Below, piece by piece: positions 1 through 11,488 of a DNA stretch of 64,000 nt; position 1 is the stretch's first letter, and each line of letters begins with the position of its first letter. The notes below the pieces were generated by a model. That model was given only the letters and a program-made list of their open reading frames with translations, was not told the origin of the DNA and made no database searches. Source of the DNA: Clarkia xantiana subsp. parviflora. Lineage: Eukaryota; Streptophyta; Magnoliopsida; Myrtales; Onagraceae. The stretch is taken from positions 21,631,772 to 21,695,771 of the forward strand of contig JAPTYO010000010.1 of assembly GCA_036873135.1 (NCBI GenBank). Direction: 5' to 3'. Both the position numbers and the translations under genes were made by a program.

Positions 1-770
1 ACACCGTAAACCGACAGGACCCACGCGAGTCCTTTGGCTACAGCCGCGCGGTAGAGCCCGAAACTGACAGCAAGGACACCTGCATCGGAGATGAAGATTT
101 GGAGCCGCTCCCGGTCAGAGTAGATGGGTCCGTACGGGTCGTAGTGGCACGCAAACCGATCGTAGGGCCTTCCGGAGACGTTGAAGAGGAGGTATAAGGG
201 CCAGCCGAGGGTTAGGGTTATGGTGACTGTGATGAGGCGGCCGAGGGGGTTGTTGAGGTATGGAGAGAACCATGACATCTGGGACTTCTGCTTAGGGACG
301 AAAACCTCGTCCCTGTCGAGGGACCCGGTGTTGGAGTGGTGGCGGCGGTGGCTGTACTTCCAGGAGAAGTATGGGACGAGGAGGAATGAGTGGAGGACGA
401 GGCCGACTGTGTCGTCCAGCCATTGGTGGTCGCTGAAGGCGTGGTGGCCGCACTCGTGGGCGATCACCCAGACTCCGGTGAGGATGCAGCCCTGGACGGC
501 CCAGTAGAGCGGCCATGCGAGGTAGGGGAGAGGGGAGGGGAGGAGATGGAAGTAGGTGGTAGCTACGTAGTATAGAAGCGATGCGATGGTAAGGTCGTAT
601 ACTACGTAGGAGAAGGAGCGGAGGACGGATCGTCGGAAACAATGTGATGGGATGGCTTTCTTGAGCTGACCCACGCCGAAGGCCGGTTTGTCGGAGGGAA
701 CCCTCTGGAGAATATCGGCTTCGGATTTCTTCCCGGGAGGAGGAATGGTCATTCTGCCACCTGCACCCAT
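1..770 (-). CDS. FAD2: Omega-6 (delta-12) oleate desaturase FAD2, N-terminal 256 codons
   Basis: ER-membrane desaturase that puts the second double bond into oleate on phosphatidylcholine, giving linoleate. The ATG is at 770-768 on the minus strand and the protein begins MGAGGRM. Histidine box 1 (HECGH) lies near residues 105-109 and box 2 (HRRHH) near 141-145; both bind the di-iron centre. Hydrophobic segments flank the boxes as in the family. The family is about 383 aa long, so the third histidine box and the C-terminus lie beyond the window start. The reading frame is open throughout with no lesion. A splice acceptor lies 11 bases upstream of the ATG, the usual FAD2 layout of one 5'UTR intron and an intronless coding region. 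FAD2 versus a FAD2-like conjugase or hydroxylase cannot be decided without the C-terminus, but the boxes are plain FAD2. Confidence 0.96.
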   Translation of the reverse strand, partial: MGAGGRMTIPPPGKKSEADILQRVPSDKPAFGVGQLKKAIPSHCFRRSVLRSFSYVVYDLTIASLLYYVATTYFHLLPSPLPYLAWPLYWAVQGCILTGVWVIAHECGHHAFSDHQWLDDTVGLVLHSFLLVPYFSWKYSHRRHHSNTGSLDRDEVFVPKQKSQMSWFSPYLNNPLGRLITVTITLTLGWPLYLLFNVSGRPYDRFACHYDPYGPIYSDRERLQIFISDAGVLAVSFGLYRAAVAKGLAWVLSVYG

Positions 771-781
771 GGTTCTAGGAC

Positions 782-2732
782 CTGCACCATACATGGTTAC
801 AACAAATTAAAGAGTATCTATAAGAATGATAAAGAAAACAACTCAATAACTATTCAACACAAATTAGCATATATGTACAATTGCCAATACATAGGGCAAC
901 CCAATTCACAAGACATATAGAAGAAAAGAATATGGACTTCTTCAAGTATCAGAGAAGGACACGGAAGCATCAGATTTTAATCAGCATTGAAAGCAACAGA
1001 AAGCATCTTTCTTATAAGAAGCAATGCATTTCTTGGGAGTTCTTCATAGACAAGCAAATGTAAGTGTAGATGGATAAAATGTAAAATGCAGATAGGCGTT
1101 GAACCTAAAATGTGTGAGTGTCGAGAACACAGCGGATCATCGAGGTTCAAGACCAGCAGTATTTAAGTGAGTATGTTCAGGTCTTGATACTAAACAATAT
1201 GCGTCGAACCAACACGGAAAGAGGTGGGCTAAATCCAAATGAAAATAAGGCTAATAATCTGTGGACACCAGAGGTCCCAAATGCAGTTCATGCTGATGCA
1301 ACACTAGTTAGTAGGAGAATATAGGCAATATCATTTAAGTTTTTGGACACCAAACACCAGACACAAAATCAAAATGTTGAACAACAGCTGCAGAAGCAAC
1401 AAAATTCAATAATTGAGAGTATATCACTGGAACCATGGACAGACTACACAATAACACCGTTTGGTCCCCACACACCAGCAACGTAATAAAGACCCCAGAA
1501 AACCAAAACTAAACATTACAGTTATAGACGAAGGAAAAATCTGATCCACCAATTAAGCAGTGATCTTTTGATGGCTACCCCTGACCAACCAAAGAAAATG
1601 CAGCGTGGTCCCACTTCATTTTGTTAGATTTACCACCGATGTCTTCTTATCAATAGTATGCACTAAACACACAAACTTACTACGCTTACAGCTAATTCCT
1701 ACCGACTTACTTTCGAGATAGAACTAAAATATCCGAAATTACACAAAGACTTAACATATAAACCTTAGAGTTTTAAATGATTTAGTTTAAAAGTCAATAT
1801 TAAAGCTTTTCTATTGTTCGGTTGGGTGTCTTGTCATGTCTAAACATTCTATTCACGTGTAAGCGCACTAAGCTTAGCTAATAGAGTACCGTTTTGACTA
1901 GTAATTCATGCTACATGCGCCCGCCATTTTAAGCTTGTTCAAGATGGCAATTATGCTACTAGTTGTAATTTTGACCGTTCAAGTAAAGGAAAAAATGTAA
2001 GAAAAGGAAAAATATTTATGCAAAGAAGGAAATCTGGCGTTATTTGAAAAGGAAAAGCAATTTAGCAATGAAATATATATATAAATGGAAATATCAGAGT
2101 TAGAGGAAAAATCAAAACCCGGCTGGGAATTATATGTATCTGTACAATGAACAGGGACCCTAAATTGTATTCCTATTCAACGTCTCAATAGCTATGAATA
2201 ACAACATTCCTAATTTTTTAATTAAAAAAGGAAACCCAGATTTGATTACGAATAAAGGAAAGTAGTATCCAAAGAAGAGAGAAGTATGCAACAAAGGGTC
2301 AAATTCGGAGCACGGCCTATGGAATGAGCAAACAAAGAGATAAATAAAATGAATGTGAACATTGCTAATGTTCAGCTCTAAACAGAGCAATCGGAGCCTC
2401 GGATCCGATTTCGGAATCTGAAACAACTATATCTAAACCACATTACTAGCGTGAAATCTTAATCTTAAGGAAACTATTGAATAACCAGAATCCAATATCA
2501 TGAATTGACATTATGAGCAGGAAAAACAGAAGTTAGGAATCGATTGAATACATGCATACGTAACAGATCTGAATCTAAACAACGCCATTGAAGAAGCTCC
2601 AGAGCATTTACAGCATAAGGTTCAGCTAAGGTGATGGATTACACAAATGCAGACGGAGCAATCGAGCATTCTCATGGCAGCAACAGATCGAGCAAAGAGA
2701 TAGAAATTGGAAGCGGAGAACGGGAGTAGTAC
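782..2732 (-). other. FAD2: FAD2 5'UTR intron (about 1.95 kb)
   Basis: On the minus strand a donor of form CGCAG|GTACTA lies at 2733/2732 and an acceptor GTGCAG|G at 782/781, just upstream of the ATG. The interval has no credible coding sequence; small ORFs in it are chance. FAD2 genes across plants carry one large 5'UTR intron here that raises expression. The exact acceptor is inferred; other AGs lie nearby. Confidence 0.85.
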
Positions 2733-2840
2733 CTGCGATACGCTTTCTTCTCCGCAGAACAAATCTTCTCCCTCTATGAATTTGTGGCTGATAGTGACGC
2801 CGGCCTTATGCCTTTGAGACCCAAACGACGGTATATATGG
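2733..2840 (-). promoter_or_regulatory. FAD2: FAD2 first (non-coding) exon and TATA box
   Basis: A TATATA core lies at 2832-2838, read on the minus strand as CCATATATACC. Transcription should start about 30 bp downstream, near 2800, giving a leader exon of roughly 70 bp that ends at the donor at 2733. The leader is purine-rich and CT-rich, as in other FAD2 leaders. Confidence 0.7.
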
Positions 2841-2893
2841 ACGTGAGGGGTACCCTCGAAGGGAGGAGAAATTATTGCTTGCCTCAGATGTAC

Positions 2894-2992
2894 CACGTGT
2901 CAGTTACTTGGTATATATTTGTCCAATAAATGTTTGCCACCTGTCTTTTTCTGCATTTTCTGTTGCTGTTCCAAGACACGTGGTCCCACGTG
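2894..2992. promoter_or_regulatory. Three CACGTG G-boxes upstream of FAD2
   Basis: Perfect CACGTG palindromes occur at 2894-2899, 2977-2982 and 2987-2992. The last two start 10 bp apart, one helical turn. G-boxes bind bZIP and bHLH factors and act in ABA, light and seed control. They sit 55-155 bp upstream of the TATA box, so a role in FAD2 control is plausible but inferred. Confidence 0.6.
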
Positions 2993-3149
2993 TTAGGCCA
3001 ATTGTTGAGTTGGCGCCTACATGTCACGCTGCTGGACCGCAGATCGAGCATCTGATCTCTAATAACCAATGGGAGGGAAGGATCCTCCTACGTGCCACTT
3101 TTATACTCTCACATAATTTGTTTTTCTTATTTGGTTTTTTTTTTAATAA

Positions 3150-3615
3150 CTAAATTGCTATCTAAACTTCGACAAATTTCTAAATTCTTACTTAAATTTT
3201 AATTTTTTTAAATTGGCTATTCGAACATTCAATTTTCGATCAAATTGTTAGCTCTGTTTCAATTTCCGTCAATTTTGACAGAAATTAAGCATGTTTCCAC
3301 TACATGAGTCTTTTCATGTGTACCAAAAATGGATTTAGATATAAATTGAAATAATTGTAACTAAATATATTCAATTGATGCTCAATTTAAAGACATAATT
3401 CGAATTGGGTGGAAGTACAATTGAGCATTCAATTGGAAGTACAATACTTACAAATTATGTTTGAATTCATCTTGTGTACACGACCTCATGTAGTGGAAAC
3501 AATCGCATTTTCTGTCCAATTTGACAAAAATTGAAGCAAATATAGTAATTTATCAAAAAAGTTTAAATAGTCAATTTATCAAAAAAGTTTAAATGTATGT
3601 AATAATTTGTAAATT
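3150..3615. repeat. Inverted-repeat element, probable MITE
   Basis: The left arm, from about 3150 (ACTAAATTGCTATCTAAAC) to about 3312 (CCACTACATGAG), is matched in inverted form by about 3483 (CTCATGTAGTGG) to 3613. The arms are diverged, AT-rich and non-coding. A related element with similar wording lies at 55815-56280. No target duplication could be fixed. Confidence 0.55.
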
Positions 3616-3637
3616 AGACAAAGTTCGGTTAGTAATT

Positions 3638-3765
3638 TTTTATTAATCCATTAGGATTGGTGAACCCTAGAAGTAAAATATTAAATCTAAATATATGTGT
3701 TAAGATCTTAATGGTGATGCACGATCTGGGGTATGAAGAATACGGCAGGTGATCTGAAGTAGTCA
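3638..3765. repeat. Partial copy of a MITE family (see 17110 and 61235)
   Basis: The stretch containing GTTAAGATCTTAATGGTGATG and GATCTGGGGTATG matches one half of the inverted-repeat element at about 61235-61440. Only one arm and part of the centre remain. Confidence 0.6.
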
Positions 3766-4499
3766 CACAACTCTGATAATTGATTGAAGTAGTAATGTCG
3801 ACAATTATGGCACCAACAATGTAATTCATATCCAATTTTGTAGCAGTTAAATGCATCAATTTTTAGGAAAAATAAATAACATAATTAAAGTTTCGTATCC
3901 CAATTTCGATATAATTAATATTTCGAATGACAAATCAACTTAAACTAACTGTATTTTAAGATAAATATTTATTAGCATCATCAAAGTTAAACACGTGCCT
4001 CTATAATTTTCAAATTTATACTCAGTCTTAAAAAAATTACACTATAGGAAAATTTGTCGCTATTTAATTTTGATATTTTATTTAAATACTATTACAACAA
4101 ATTAGATGATATAGATGTATTTATTTTTGTATGTTTTAAATTTCAAAATCGTCGAGTATCACAATGCATATAGTAGTGTTAGAAGTTCTAGAATTATTTT
4201 TGAACTCAAGAATAGTTAATTTATACATGTGTCATTATCAATTTATGCGCCTCCAACCGTAAGCCGAACTAGAAACCACATCTCCCACTCTAATTTAACA
4301 TTCGACCCAGCTATGCAAGTTTCTGACTGACTCGTTTGGTGTCCGCGACTAATCACCGCCATCCGCCTCCGAATATATGAGGATACATTTTTGTCATAGA
4401 AAATTTGCTTAATATGGTGCTTCCTGATATATATATATATATTTCTATTTGGATGTTGTTGTGTTTTGAATAACTGTATTAAGTGAAATTTATATAGCG
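3766..4499. other. AT-rich intergenic DNA
   Basis: No ORF, RNA gene or clear repeat was seen apart from a short TA run near 4427-4441. This is probably decayed transposon DNA. Confidence 0.5.
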
Positions 4500-4719
4500 T
4501 ATTGATATTTATTTATCTGATGAATATTGAAGGATTATATGTTATAGGATATAATATGAGTATTTTCAAAATATGAATGAATTTTTATTTTATTGTGATT
4601 GTTTTGTAATACGAAATGGTTGTTGCAAATTACTTATATGATGTGATCTCATTAACCTAAGAGCTGACGTGTCAGCTTGAGATTTACTATCGTATTCTCT
4701 CACAATTAGAAGTAATATT
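4500..4719 (+). repeat. Diverged tandem repeat unit 1, left of the copia element
   Basis: This unit shares wording with 9407-9545 and 9546-9770: a TTTTTATTTTATTGTGATTG block, a GATGTGATCTCATT-like block, a GAGCTGACGTGTCAGCTTGAG block and TCTCACAATTA. The core GCTGAC-GT-GTCAGC (4663-4676) is a perfect 6-bp hairpin arm pair. The copia element landed at the end of this unit, so the three copies formed one tandem array before insertion. Confidence 0.7.
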
Positions 4720-4903
4720 TGTAGACTACTGCTGTAGTTGTATATATGAGTTGTTGTAGTTGTATATATGAGTTAGTTACTTTAGTCAAGTTAGTTAGTT
4801 AGCTCGTACTTACATCCCAAGCTATCTATATATAACTCCCTTTGTAATAGTTTTGATTGATTTTGAATGAATGAATCTTTTCACTCATAATCCTCTCTTA
4901 ATA
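4720..4903 (+). repeat. 5' LTR of the copia element
   Basis: It starts TGTAGACTACTG and ends CTCTCTTAATA directly before the primer site. It contains a short internal tandem repeat, GTAGTTGTATATATGAGTT, in two copies, and a TATATATAA promoter-like run near 4825. Confidence 0.93.
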
Positions 4904-4915
4904 TGGTATCAAAGC
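4904..4915 (+). other. tRNA primer-binding site (initiator Met type)
   Basis: TGGTATCAAAGC follows the LTR with no gap. It matches the usual copia site TGGTATCAGAGC, complementary to initiator tRNA-Met, with one mismatch. Confidence 0.85.
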
Positions 4916-5115
4916 TTTGGCTCGTTTCTGCAACAGATTGATTCTTGATTTCGTTATCGATTTATTGATCTTTGATTGATTGATGATCGCTTATGTGATC
5001 AAGTCGGATTGATTACTGTTGTGTCATTCTTTGACACGGATTTCTTCGATTCATCTTCTGTTTTCATTGGATTCTTGATTCTGCTAGTCAAGCAGCTGTA
5101 ATTGATCAAGTTTTC

Positions 5116-5798
5116 ATGGTGGAGATTCTGATTATATTAGCAGATGATCTGTTGTATTTGCATCAAGCAGATACAACTGGTACGGTTCTCATTCCGTTTC
5201 AACTCACAGGATCTTCCAATTAATATGTGTGGAGTACCTCGATGAAAGAAGGTCTGCTAGTCAAGAACAAGCTAGGATTCATCGGCGGGACCTGCACAAG
5301 AGATTCAGTTTTTCTTGCTCAAAGAATTCGTTGGGATCGCGCGAATGCAATTGTTAAAGCTTGGATACGCAATTATGTGGCTAAAGATCTTGTCAGTGGA
5401 TTGATTTACAATCCCACTGCTCAATCGATATGGACAGATTTGAAGGATATGTTCGACAAAGTCGATGGAACTCAAGTGTTTCAGTTAACAAGGGAGATCT
5501 ACAGAACTTCCCAAGGTACTTTGTCTATCACTGAGTTTTTGCTCGTATGAAGCAATTATGAGATGCTCTTGCTGCTATATATGATGTTGTATTGCAATGT
5601 GCTGCTGATAATAATTTGGTCACTGCGAGTAAAGAGAAACAGAAGTTGATTTCGTTTCTCTTAGGTCTAAATGATACTTACTCCCATGTTCGAAGTTCAC
5701 TATTGATGAGGCAGCCTTTGCCAACTGTTAGTGTTGCTTTCTTAGTACTGTTATAGGAAGAGAGCCATAGATCTATTTCTCAGTTTGCTACTAATAAC
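5116..5798 (+). pseudogene. copia gag (capsid), broken
   Basis: The likely start is the ATG at 5116. The frame reads a UBN2-type gag N-terminus (…TGSSN), meets a TAA at 5221-5223, then continues in the same frame with YVWSTSMKEGLL and IWTDLKDMFDK to a TGA at 5548. The same protein then continues in another frame (MKQL…, SFLLGLNDTYSHVRSS) with further stops near 5562 and 5756. The capsid would package element RNA, but this copy has at least one frameshift and three stops. Confidence 0.85.
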
Positions 5799-7223
5799 AT
5801 GATTGAGCCTACTACTTCTTTGTATGCATCTAAGCCTGCTGGTAATTTCAAAAGGCCTGCTCCTAACTCTGGTTCTTGTTTTGGATGTTGGAGGATAGAT
5901 AATAGTGGTTGGCTCTGTTCATTTTGTGGTAAGAAAGGCCACAGAATTGATACGCGTTGGGTTAAGAATGGAGTGCCTGAGCATATTAGGAGACAATGGG
6001 CAGCTGCAAATGGTGTTTTTGATGCTGATGTGGAGGAAGTTGATCATTCTGCTGCAGTTTCTTCTGATGGTGCTTATCATATTGCTTCTTCCAGTTCTGG
6101 GCCTCAACATGTTGCATCCACTACTGGGCCTCAGCATGTTGCAGATTCTCCTTCTCGTGTGAATCATGTTACTGCTAAGTCTGTAATGGTTTCTGATCCA
6201 TTACATTTTGAGGGAGATCAGTCTCATGCTCTTGATGGTGCATTTGCTAATATGGCAGATGTGAAGATTTTGAAGATTGGACAGCAGAGTAAAGGGCTAT
6301 ATGTTTTGAAGAGAGCATCACCTCAAGTTGTAGCTGCAGCTGTGAGGAATAAATTGGAGGATTCTTTTCTTTGGCATCAAAGACTTGGCCATTCTTTGAC
6401 TAAGCATTTTTCTTATTATGATATCACTGATGTAAGGAATTTGAATCAGTGTATTCAAAATTGTTTAGTATGCCCCATGGCTAAGCAAACTCGACTTGTC
6501 TTTCCTGATAGTTTGAATAAAGTTGTTTTGCCATTTGATCTGGTTCATCTTGATATATGGGGCCCCTATAGAGTCTCTACTATGCGTCGCTGCCACTACT
6601 TCTTGACTATTGTAGATGACTCAACACGTTGTACTTGGATTTACCTTCTCGAATGCAAAAGTGATACATATCAAAACTTAAGGGTCTTCATTAACATGGT
6701 TCAGATTCAATTTGGAACATGTGTGAAGAAATTTAGGAGTGATAATGGAAGGGAGTTCATTAATGCTTTGTGCAAGAAACTATTTGAGGATTTGGGCATA
6801 TTTCATCAATCAAGTTGTGCATTCACACCACAACAAAACAGGAGAGTTGAGAGAAAGCATCGTTATCTTCTTGAGGTTGCTAGAACGCTAAGGATCCAAG
6901 CTTCTATACCTATTCACTATTGGGGCTATTGCATTCTTGCTGCTTGTTACATCATCAACCTGTTACCCACTGCTATTTTGCAGAACATTTACCCTTTTGA
7001 GTTTCTTTACAAAAAGAAACCTTCAATCAATCATTTGAAGGTGTTGGGATGCCTTTGCTTTGCCACTTCTCTGAAGAATGCTAATAAGTTGTCTTCACGT
7101 GCAACTCCTTCAGTGTTTGGGTTATTCTCTTCTGTAGATGGGCTACATTGTTATGGATCTTGCCACTTCCAAGTTACATATCAGCAGAGATGTCACTTTC
7201 AAAGAATGAATCTTTCTTTTTAG
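5799..7223 (+). pseudogene. copia zinc knuckle, pre-integrase and integrase region
   Basis: A 474-codon open frame. A zinc knuckle near residues 40-55 keeps CxxC and H, but the last cysteine of CCHC reads R. The expected aspartic protease motif (DSGA type) is missing; low-complexity Ser/His-rich sequence leads straight to the pre-integrase segment (GLYVL). The integrase keeps the HHCC zinc site (WHQRLGH … CLVCPMAKQ) and catalytic D, D, E in HLDIWGP, RSDNGREF and NRRVERKHR. Near codon 440 the sequence leaves the family consensus, which continues in another frame, so a frameshift precedes the stop. Confidence 0.9.
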
Positions 7224-7555
7224 CTTGTCTAAGGATCAACTAATGCAACTAATACCTTCTTTGATTCCTTCTTTTCACCCTCAGCAGGTTAACAATCATT
7301 TGTTCTCCCTGAGGATGCTGTTATAGATCCATTCATACCTCACAATGATGTTAACATTCAAGACACTCAAGAACAGATAAGAATGTTGTTGAACTACCAC
7401 CTACTGATGTTGAAGTTCATGCTGATGTTTTTGTTAATGCTCCAAGACGAAGCACTAGACAGAGAAGAGTTCCATCTCATCTAGATGATTTTATTGTTTC
7501 ACAAGTCAGCTCAAATAGTGGCTATGGCATACATAATTACATCAGTTACAACAAC

Positions 7556-9206
7556 TTGTTTCAAGAGTTCAAGTGTTCTTTGGTATCTAATGACAATATC
7601 AGAGAACCAACAACTTATAAGCAGGCCATCACTGATATTAATTGGGTTAAATTCATGAAAGCTGAAATCAAAGCTTTGGAAGAGAACAAGACATGGGAGA
7701 TTGTTGCCTTACCTGAAGGTAAATCTCTCATAGGGTGCAAATGGGTTTTCAAAGCTAAGTATTTGTCAGATGGCTCTTTGGAGAGATATAAAGCTCGTCT
7801 TGTAGCAAAAGGCTTCACCCAACAAGAAGGGACAAATTTTGATGAAACATTCTCCCTAGTTATCAAAATGACAACTGTTAGAGCTATTATAGCAATTGCT
7901 GCTGCAAAGAAATGGGAACTATTTCATATGGATGTCAGTAATGCATTTCTACAAGGGGATTTGGAAGAAGAGGTTTACATGGATATTCCTCAAGTCTTTG
8001 CTAGGTCTGAATCTTCTTTCAAGGGTTCCAAGATGGTTTGCAGGTTATTGAAATCGTTATATGGTCTCAAGCAAGTCTCGAGACAATGGAACATAAAGCT
8101 TACACAAACTCTTTTGAGGAATGGTTACACACAAAAGCAAATCTGATTACTCAATGTTTAGCAAACACAATGGCACTGCACAGGTCTATCTACTCATCTA
8201 TGTAGATGATCTTCTTATCACAGGGTCATGTGCTATTCTAATCAAGCAGCTGAAAGACATTCTTCAGTGTCATTTCAAGCTGAAAGATCTTGGCACATTG
8301 AGGTATTTCTTGGGTCTTGAAGTAGCTAGATCTAAAGCTGAGATTGCCATAACACAACGAAAGTATGCCTTCGAGTTGATTGGAGATGTTGGACTGGGTA
8401 ATACTCAACCTGTGACAACCCCTATGGAGTTCAACGCTAAATTCACAACTATTGATTATGATAAGGGTGCTAACTTGAACACTCATGATCATCTAATAAA
8501 GGATGCTGCACTTTATAGAAGGCTGGTTGGTAAACTTCTTTACCTAACCATGACAAGGCTAGATGTTGCGTTTGTTGTTCAAAGGTTAAGCCAGTTCATT
8601 CATCATCCCAAGAAGTCACACCTTGATGCTGATCTAAGGGTTGTCAAGTACATTAAGGGTTCTCCTGGTCAGGGTCTTCTATTTCCAGCTGCAAACAATT
8701 TGGAACTTGCAATTTACTGCGATTCAGATTGGGGATCTTGCTTGTTTAGCATAAAATCATTAACAGCTTACTGTGTGAAGCTGGGAGCAGCTATGATCGC
8801 GTGGAAGGTTAAACGACAAGATACAATATCTCTTTCTTCAGCAGATGCTGAATACATGAGTCTCAGAGAAGCTACAGTTGAATCCATTTGGTTGAAGAGA
8901 CTTCTGAACGAACTTGGATTGAATTTGACTTCATCAATTCCAGTTTTCTCGGATAGCAAGTCAGCTATACAAATGGCTAAAAATCTGATTTTTCACGAGA
9001 GAACGAAACATATAGAACTTGATTGTCATTTCACGGGAGTTTGCATTCAAAATGGAACAATTAGTGTGTTTCATGTTGCTTCCAATCGACAGTTGGCTAA
9101 CTTATTGACGAAGGCATTGGGGCGTTCACAACATGAAACTCTTCTTCGTCACTATGGGATAGTTGACATTTACAAAGAAAAAATCAAGCAAGAGGATCAG
9201 AAATGA
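7556..9206 (+). pseudogene. copia reverse transcriptase and RNase H, frameshifted
   Basis: The RT begins in frame 2 (7556-8146): WEIVALPEGK, CKWVFKAK, RLVAKGFTQQEG, MDVSNAFLQGDL, LKSLYGLKQ. Near 8140 it shifts to frame 3 (to 9206), which carries the active-site YVDD in LLIYVDDLLITG, then FLGLEVA and the RNase H domain (DSDWGSC, SSADAEYMSL, DSKSAIQMAKN). The catalytic residues visible are intact but the shift separates fingers from palm. Confidence 0.92.
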
Positions 9207-9216
9207 GATGGGGGAA
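9204..9216 (+). other. Polypurine tract of the copia element
   Basis: GAGATGGGGGAA-type purine run directly before the 3' LTR, the plus-strand primer of LTR elements. Confidence 0.8.
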
Positions 9217-9401
9217 TGTAGACTACTGTTGTAGTTGTATATATGAGTTGCTGTAGTTGTATATATGAGTTAGTTACTTTAGTCAAGTTAGTTAGTTAGC
9301 TCTTACTTACATCCCAAGCTATCTATATATAGCTCCCTTTGTAATAGTTTTGATTGATTTTGAATGAATGAATCTTTTCACTCAATAATCCTCTCTTAAT
9401 A
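9217..9401 (+). repeat. 3' LTR of the copia element
   Basis: 185 bp, near identical to 4720-4903. It differs by about four substitutions and one extra A in CACTCAATAATCC. Confidence 0.93.
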
Positions 9402-9406
9402 ATATT

Positions 9407-9770
9407 ATTGTAAATTTTTATTTTATTGTGATTGTTTGGAATACAAAAAGGTAGTTACAAATGGCTTACGTGGTGTGATCTCATTAGCGAAGAGCTTACA
9501 TGTTCGCTTGAGATTTACCATCTAGTCTCTCACAATTAGGATTAGTAGTGTAGAAGAGAAGTTTATATGTTTTAAAATATAAATGAGTATGTTTGAGAAT
9601 ATAGATGAATTTTTATTTTATTTGATTGTGATATTTTTTTTTTAATATAGAAAAGTTGTGGCGAATGTCTTACATGACGTGATGTCATTGGCCGAAGAGC
9701 TGACGTGTCAGCTTGAGATTTACCATCTTATTATTTCACAATTATAACTACTAGTAGCATAGATATATTG
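9407..9770 (+). repeat. Tandem repeat units 2 and 3, right of the copia element
   Basis: Two diverged copies of the unit at 4500-4719, about 9407-9545 and 9546-9770. Unit 3 keeps the GCTGAC-GT-GTCAGC hairpin (9699-9712). Confidence 0.65.
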
Positions 9771-10166
9771 TTGGAGTTAATAGATTTTTTGATACAACAA
9801 ATTTGACCACTTTTAACTTTTGATGAAACATCTATTCTTAGTATACTTTTAGTGCAATACGTTTGCAACTTATACACATTTGGTGCATCCATTAGTTGAC
9901 CGTTAAATATTTAGTGAATGACCCCAAACTTTTAATTTATTCAGTTTAGTCTCCTATTTATTTCCCTTTTTTTTTGTATAGTTTAGTCCCTTAATATTCA
10001 ATTAAACCATAAATCCAAAATTGATATAGCCAAGGTTCTACCCATGACTGAGTCAATATAAATATTCTTTATACAAAAATAAAAAATAAAGTGAAATTAT
10101 ATATTTTAAAGGAAAACCAAACATTTGGATTTAATTAAAAAGATTAATTTTCTGTTTTTTAGAAAA

Positions 10167-10209
<43 letters not shown>

Positions 10210-10950
10210 TGTAAGATGTTAAATTGATAAAACTTAGAAGTTATTGTCTATAGAAAGTAATAGGTAATTCCAATATAGAATTTCTCAGAGTGTGTCTGAA
10301 AATTATATGATTTAATTTAAACTATAAGAATATGTTTAATGAATGAAAAAAAATAAAAATAAAGTTATGATATAAGAAAATTATATATTAGTTATATATA
10401 TCTATTGAAATTAAAATACTAATGGGTAACGTGATAAAATATTTAAGTAACGATTTTAAAGATGACTAAATTCTAAATTATGTTTTAGAAGATATAATAA
10501 TTATTCAACAATTCATAAATAAGTGCAAGAGAAAATATACAGTTAAGCTGTAAAACAAAAAAAAAAATGATAAATACATGTAAAATATTAAATTCATAAA
10601 ATATTTGTAGATACATGTTTTATTTAAAAAGTATAATAAATTAAATAATTTAACTTTTAATAAGTTTTATTCTTGCGGTGCATGGAATTATAATTAGTTA
10701 TTATTTAATTATTAGCTCATTTACATCTATTTTATATTTTGATTTTAAATGTAACGATAGGAATACTTTAATGTTGGTGTCATATAATATTTGTATATTT
10801 TTATATATTTATATTTTGCTATTTTAATGAGGCTAAATATGTATTTTTGTTAAAGTATATAATATACGATAGCCTATAAGAATCATCATATATAAACATT
10901 TACTCTTCTCACCAAAAAAAAAAAAAAAAAAACATTTACTCTGTGTTCAC
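9771..10950. other. AT-rich intergenic DNA with an ATT microsatellite
   Basis: No gene was seen. A run of ATT units covers about 10167-10209. The text near 9900-9990 (CAAACTTTTAATTTATTCAG, TTTAGTC) resembles the interior of the element at 39226, so part may be an old relative. Confidence 0.5.
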
Positions 10951-10959
10951 TCCACTGCG

Positions 10960-11488
10960 GCATTTACAAAGCTCCCAATACTTAGAAGCTAGAAGCTGTC
11001 CAACCAACAAAGCAACCAGCTTCGATTTCATCGAAGCGCATTAACCTCCTTTGATTAAATCTCCATAGCCGCTTCCATTGTTCGTCTCTCACCATTCTTC
11101 TCTCCAGCTGAAGTCTTGCCATTGCTGAGGTGAGTTTTCAAGATCTCTTACTGTATCGATGTCTCTCACTGCTCTACCAATCATCACTTAGAAAACCTGG
11201 ATGAATATGTCGCTTTCGTAATAGGGTTCCTTCAGCGCTCTTTAATTTATATTCCTGCTTAAATTTGCTGATCTCCGAGCTGCCTCACATTTTATTGATC
11301 TTCATCTCTTTAAGCTTTATGCATAACTTTGAGCGATCTTGGCCTGCATTGTTCTCAGTTGTCAAATAGCTGCAATTAATCTCACTGTTGCATAGCAAGT
11401 TAAAGCTTGGTGGGATTTATCTGATATCCAGTAGCTCTGATCTTGTGGTGGTTTTTCATTTAGTTCTTGGAGATTTGATTTTGTGAAG
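10960..11488 (+). promoter_or_regulatory. 5'UTR of the enoyl-ACP reductase gene, with an intron
   Basis: GC content rises at about 10950. A donor GAG|GTGAGT lies at 11129/11130, and an acceptor probably at 11463 (TTTAG) or 11488 (GAAG before ATG), so the leader is split by an intron of about 330-360 bp. The transcription start cannot be fixed. Confidence 0.55.

Larger units (their letters stand above)
4720..9401 (+). mobile_element. Ty1/copia LTR retrotransposon, defective
   Basis: A 4.68-kb element flanked by a perfect 5-bp target duplication ATATT (4715-4719 and 9402-9406). The LTRs are 184 and 185 bp with about four substitutions and one 1-bp indel between them, which suggests a fairly recent insertion. 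The internal order is primer site, gag, integrase, reverse transcriptase and RNase H, the copia order. LTR ends are TG…TA rather than TG…CA. The coding region is cut by stops and frameshifts and lacks a protease motif, so it cannot move on its own. Confidence 0.95.

Noticed and set aside
181..642. Three overlapping ORFs of 61-116 aa
   Set aside because: They are other-frame readings of the FAD2 coding sequence.
881..2426. Small ORFs within the FAD2 5'UTR intron
   Set aside because: Short, without features, and inside a well-supported intron.
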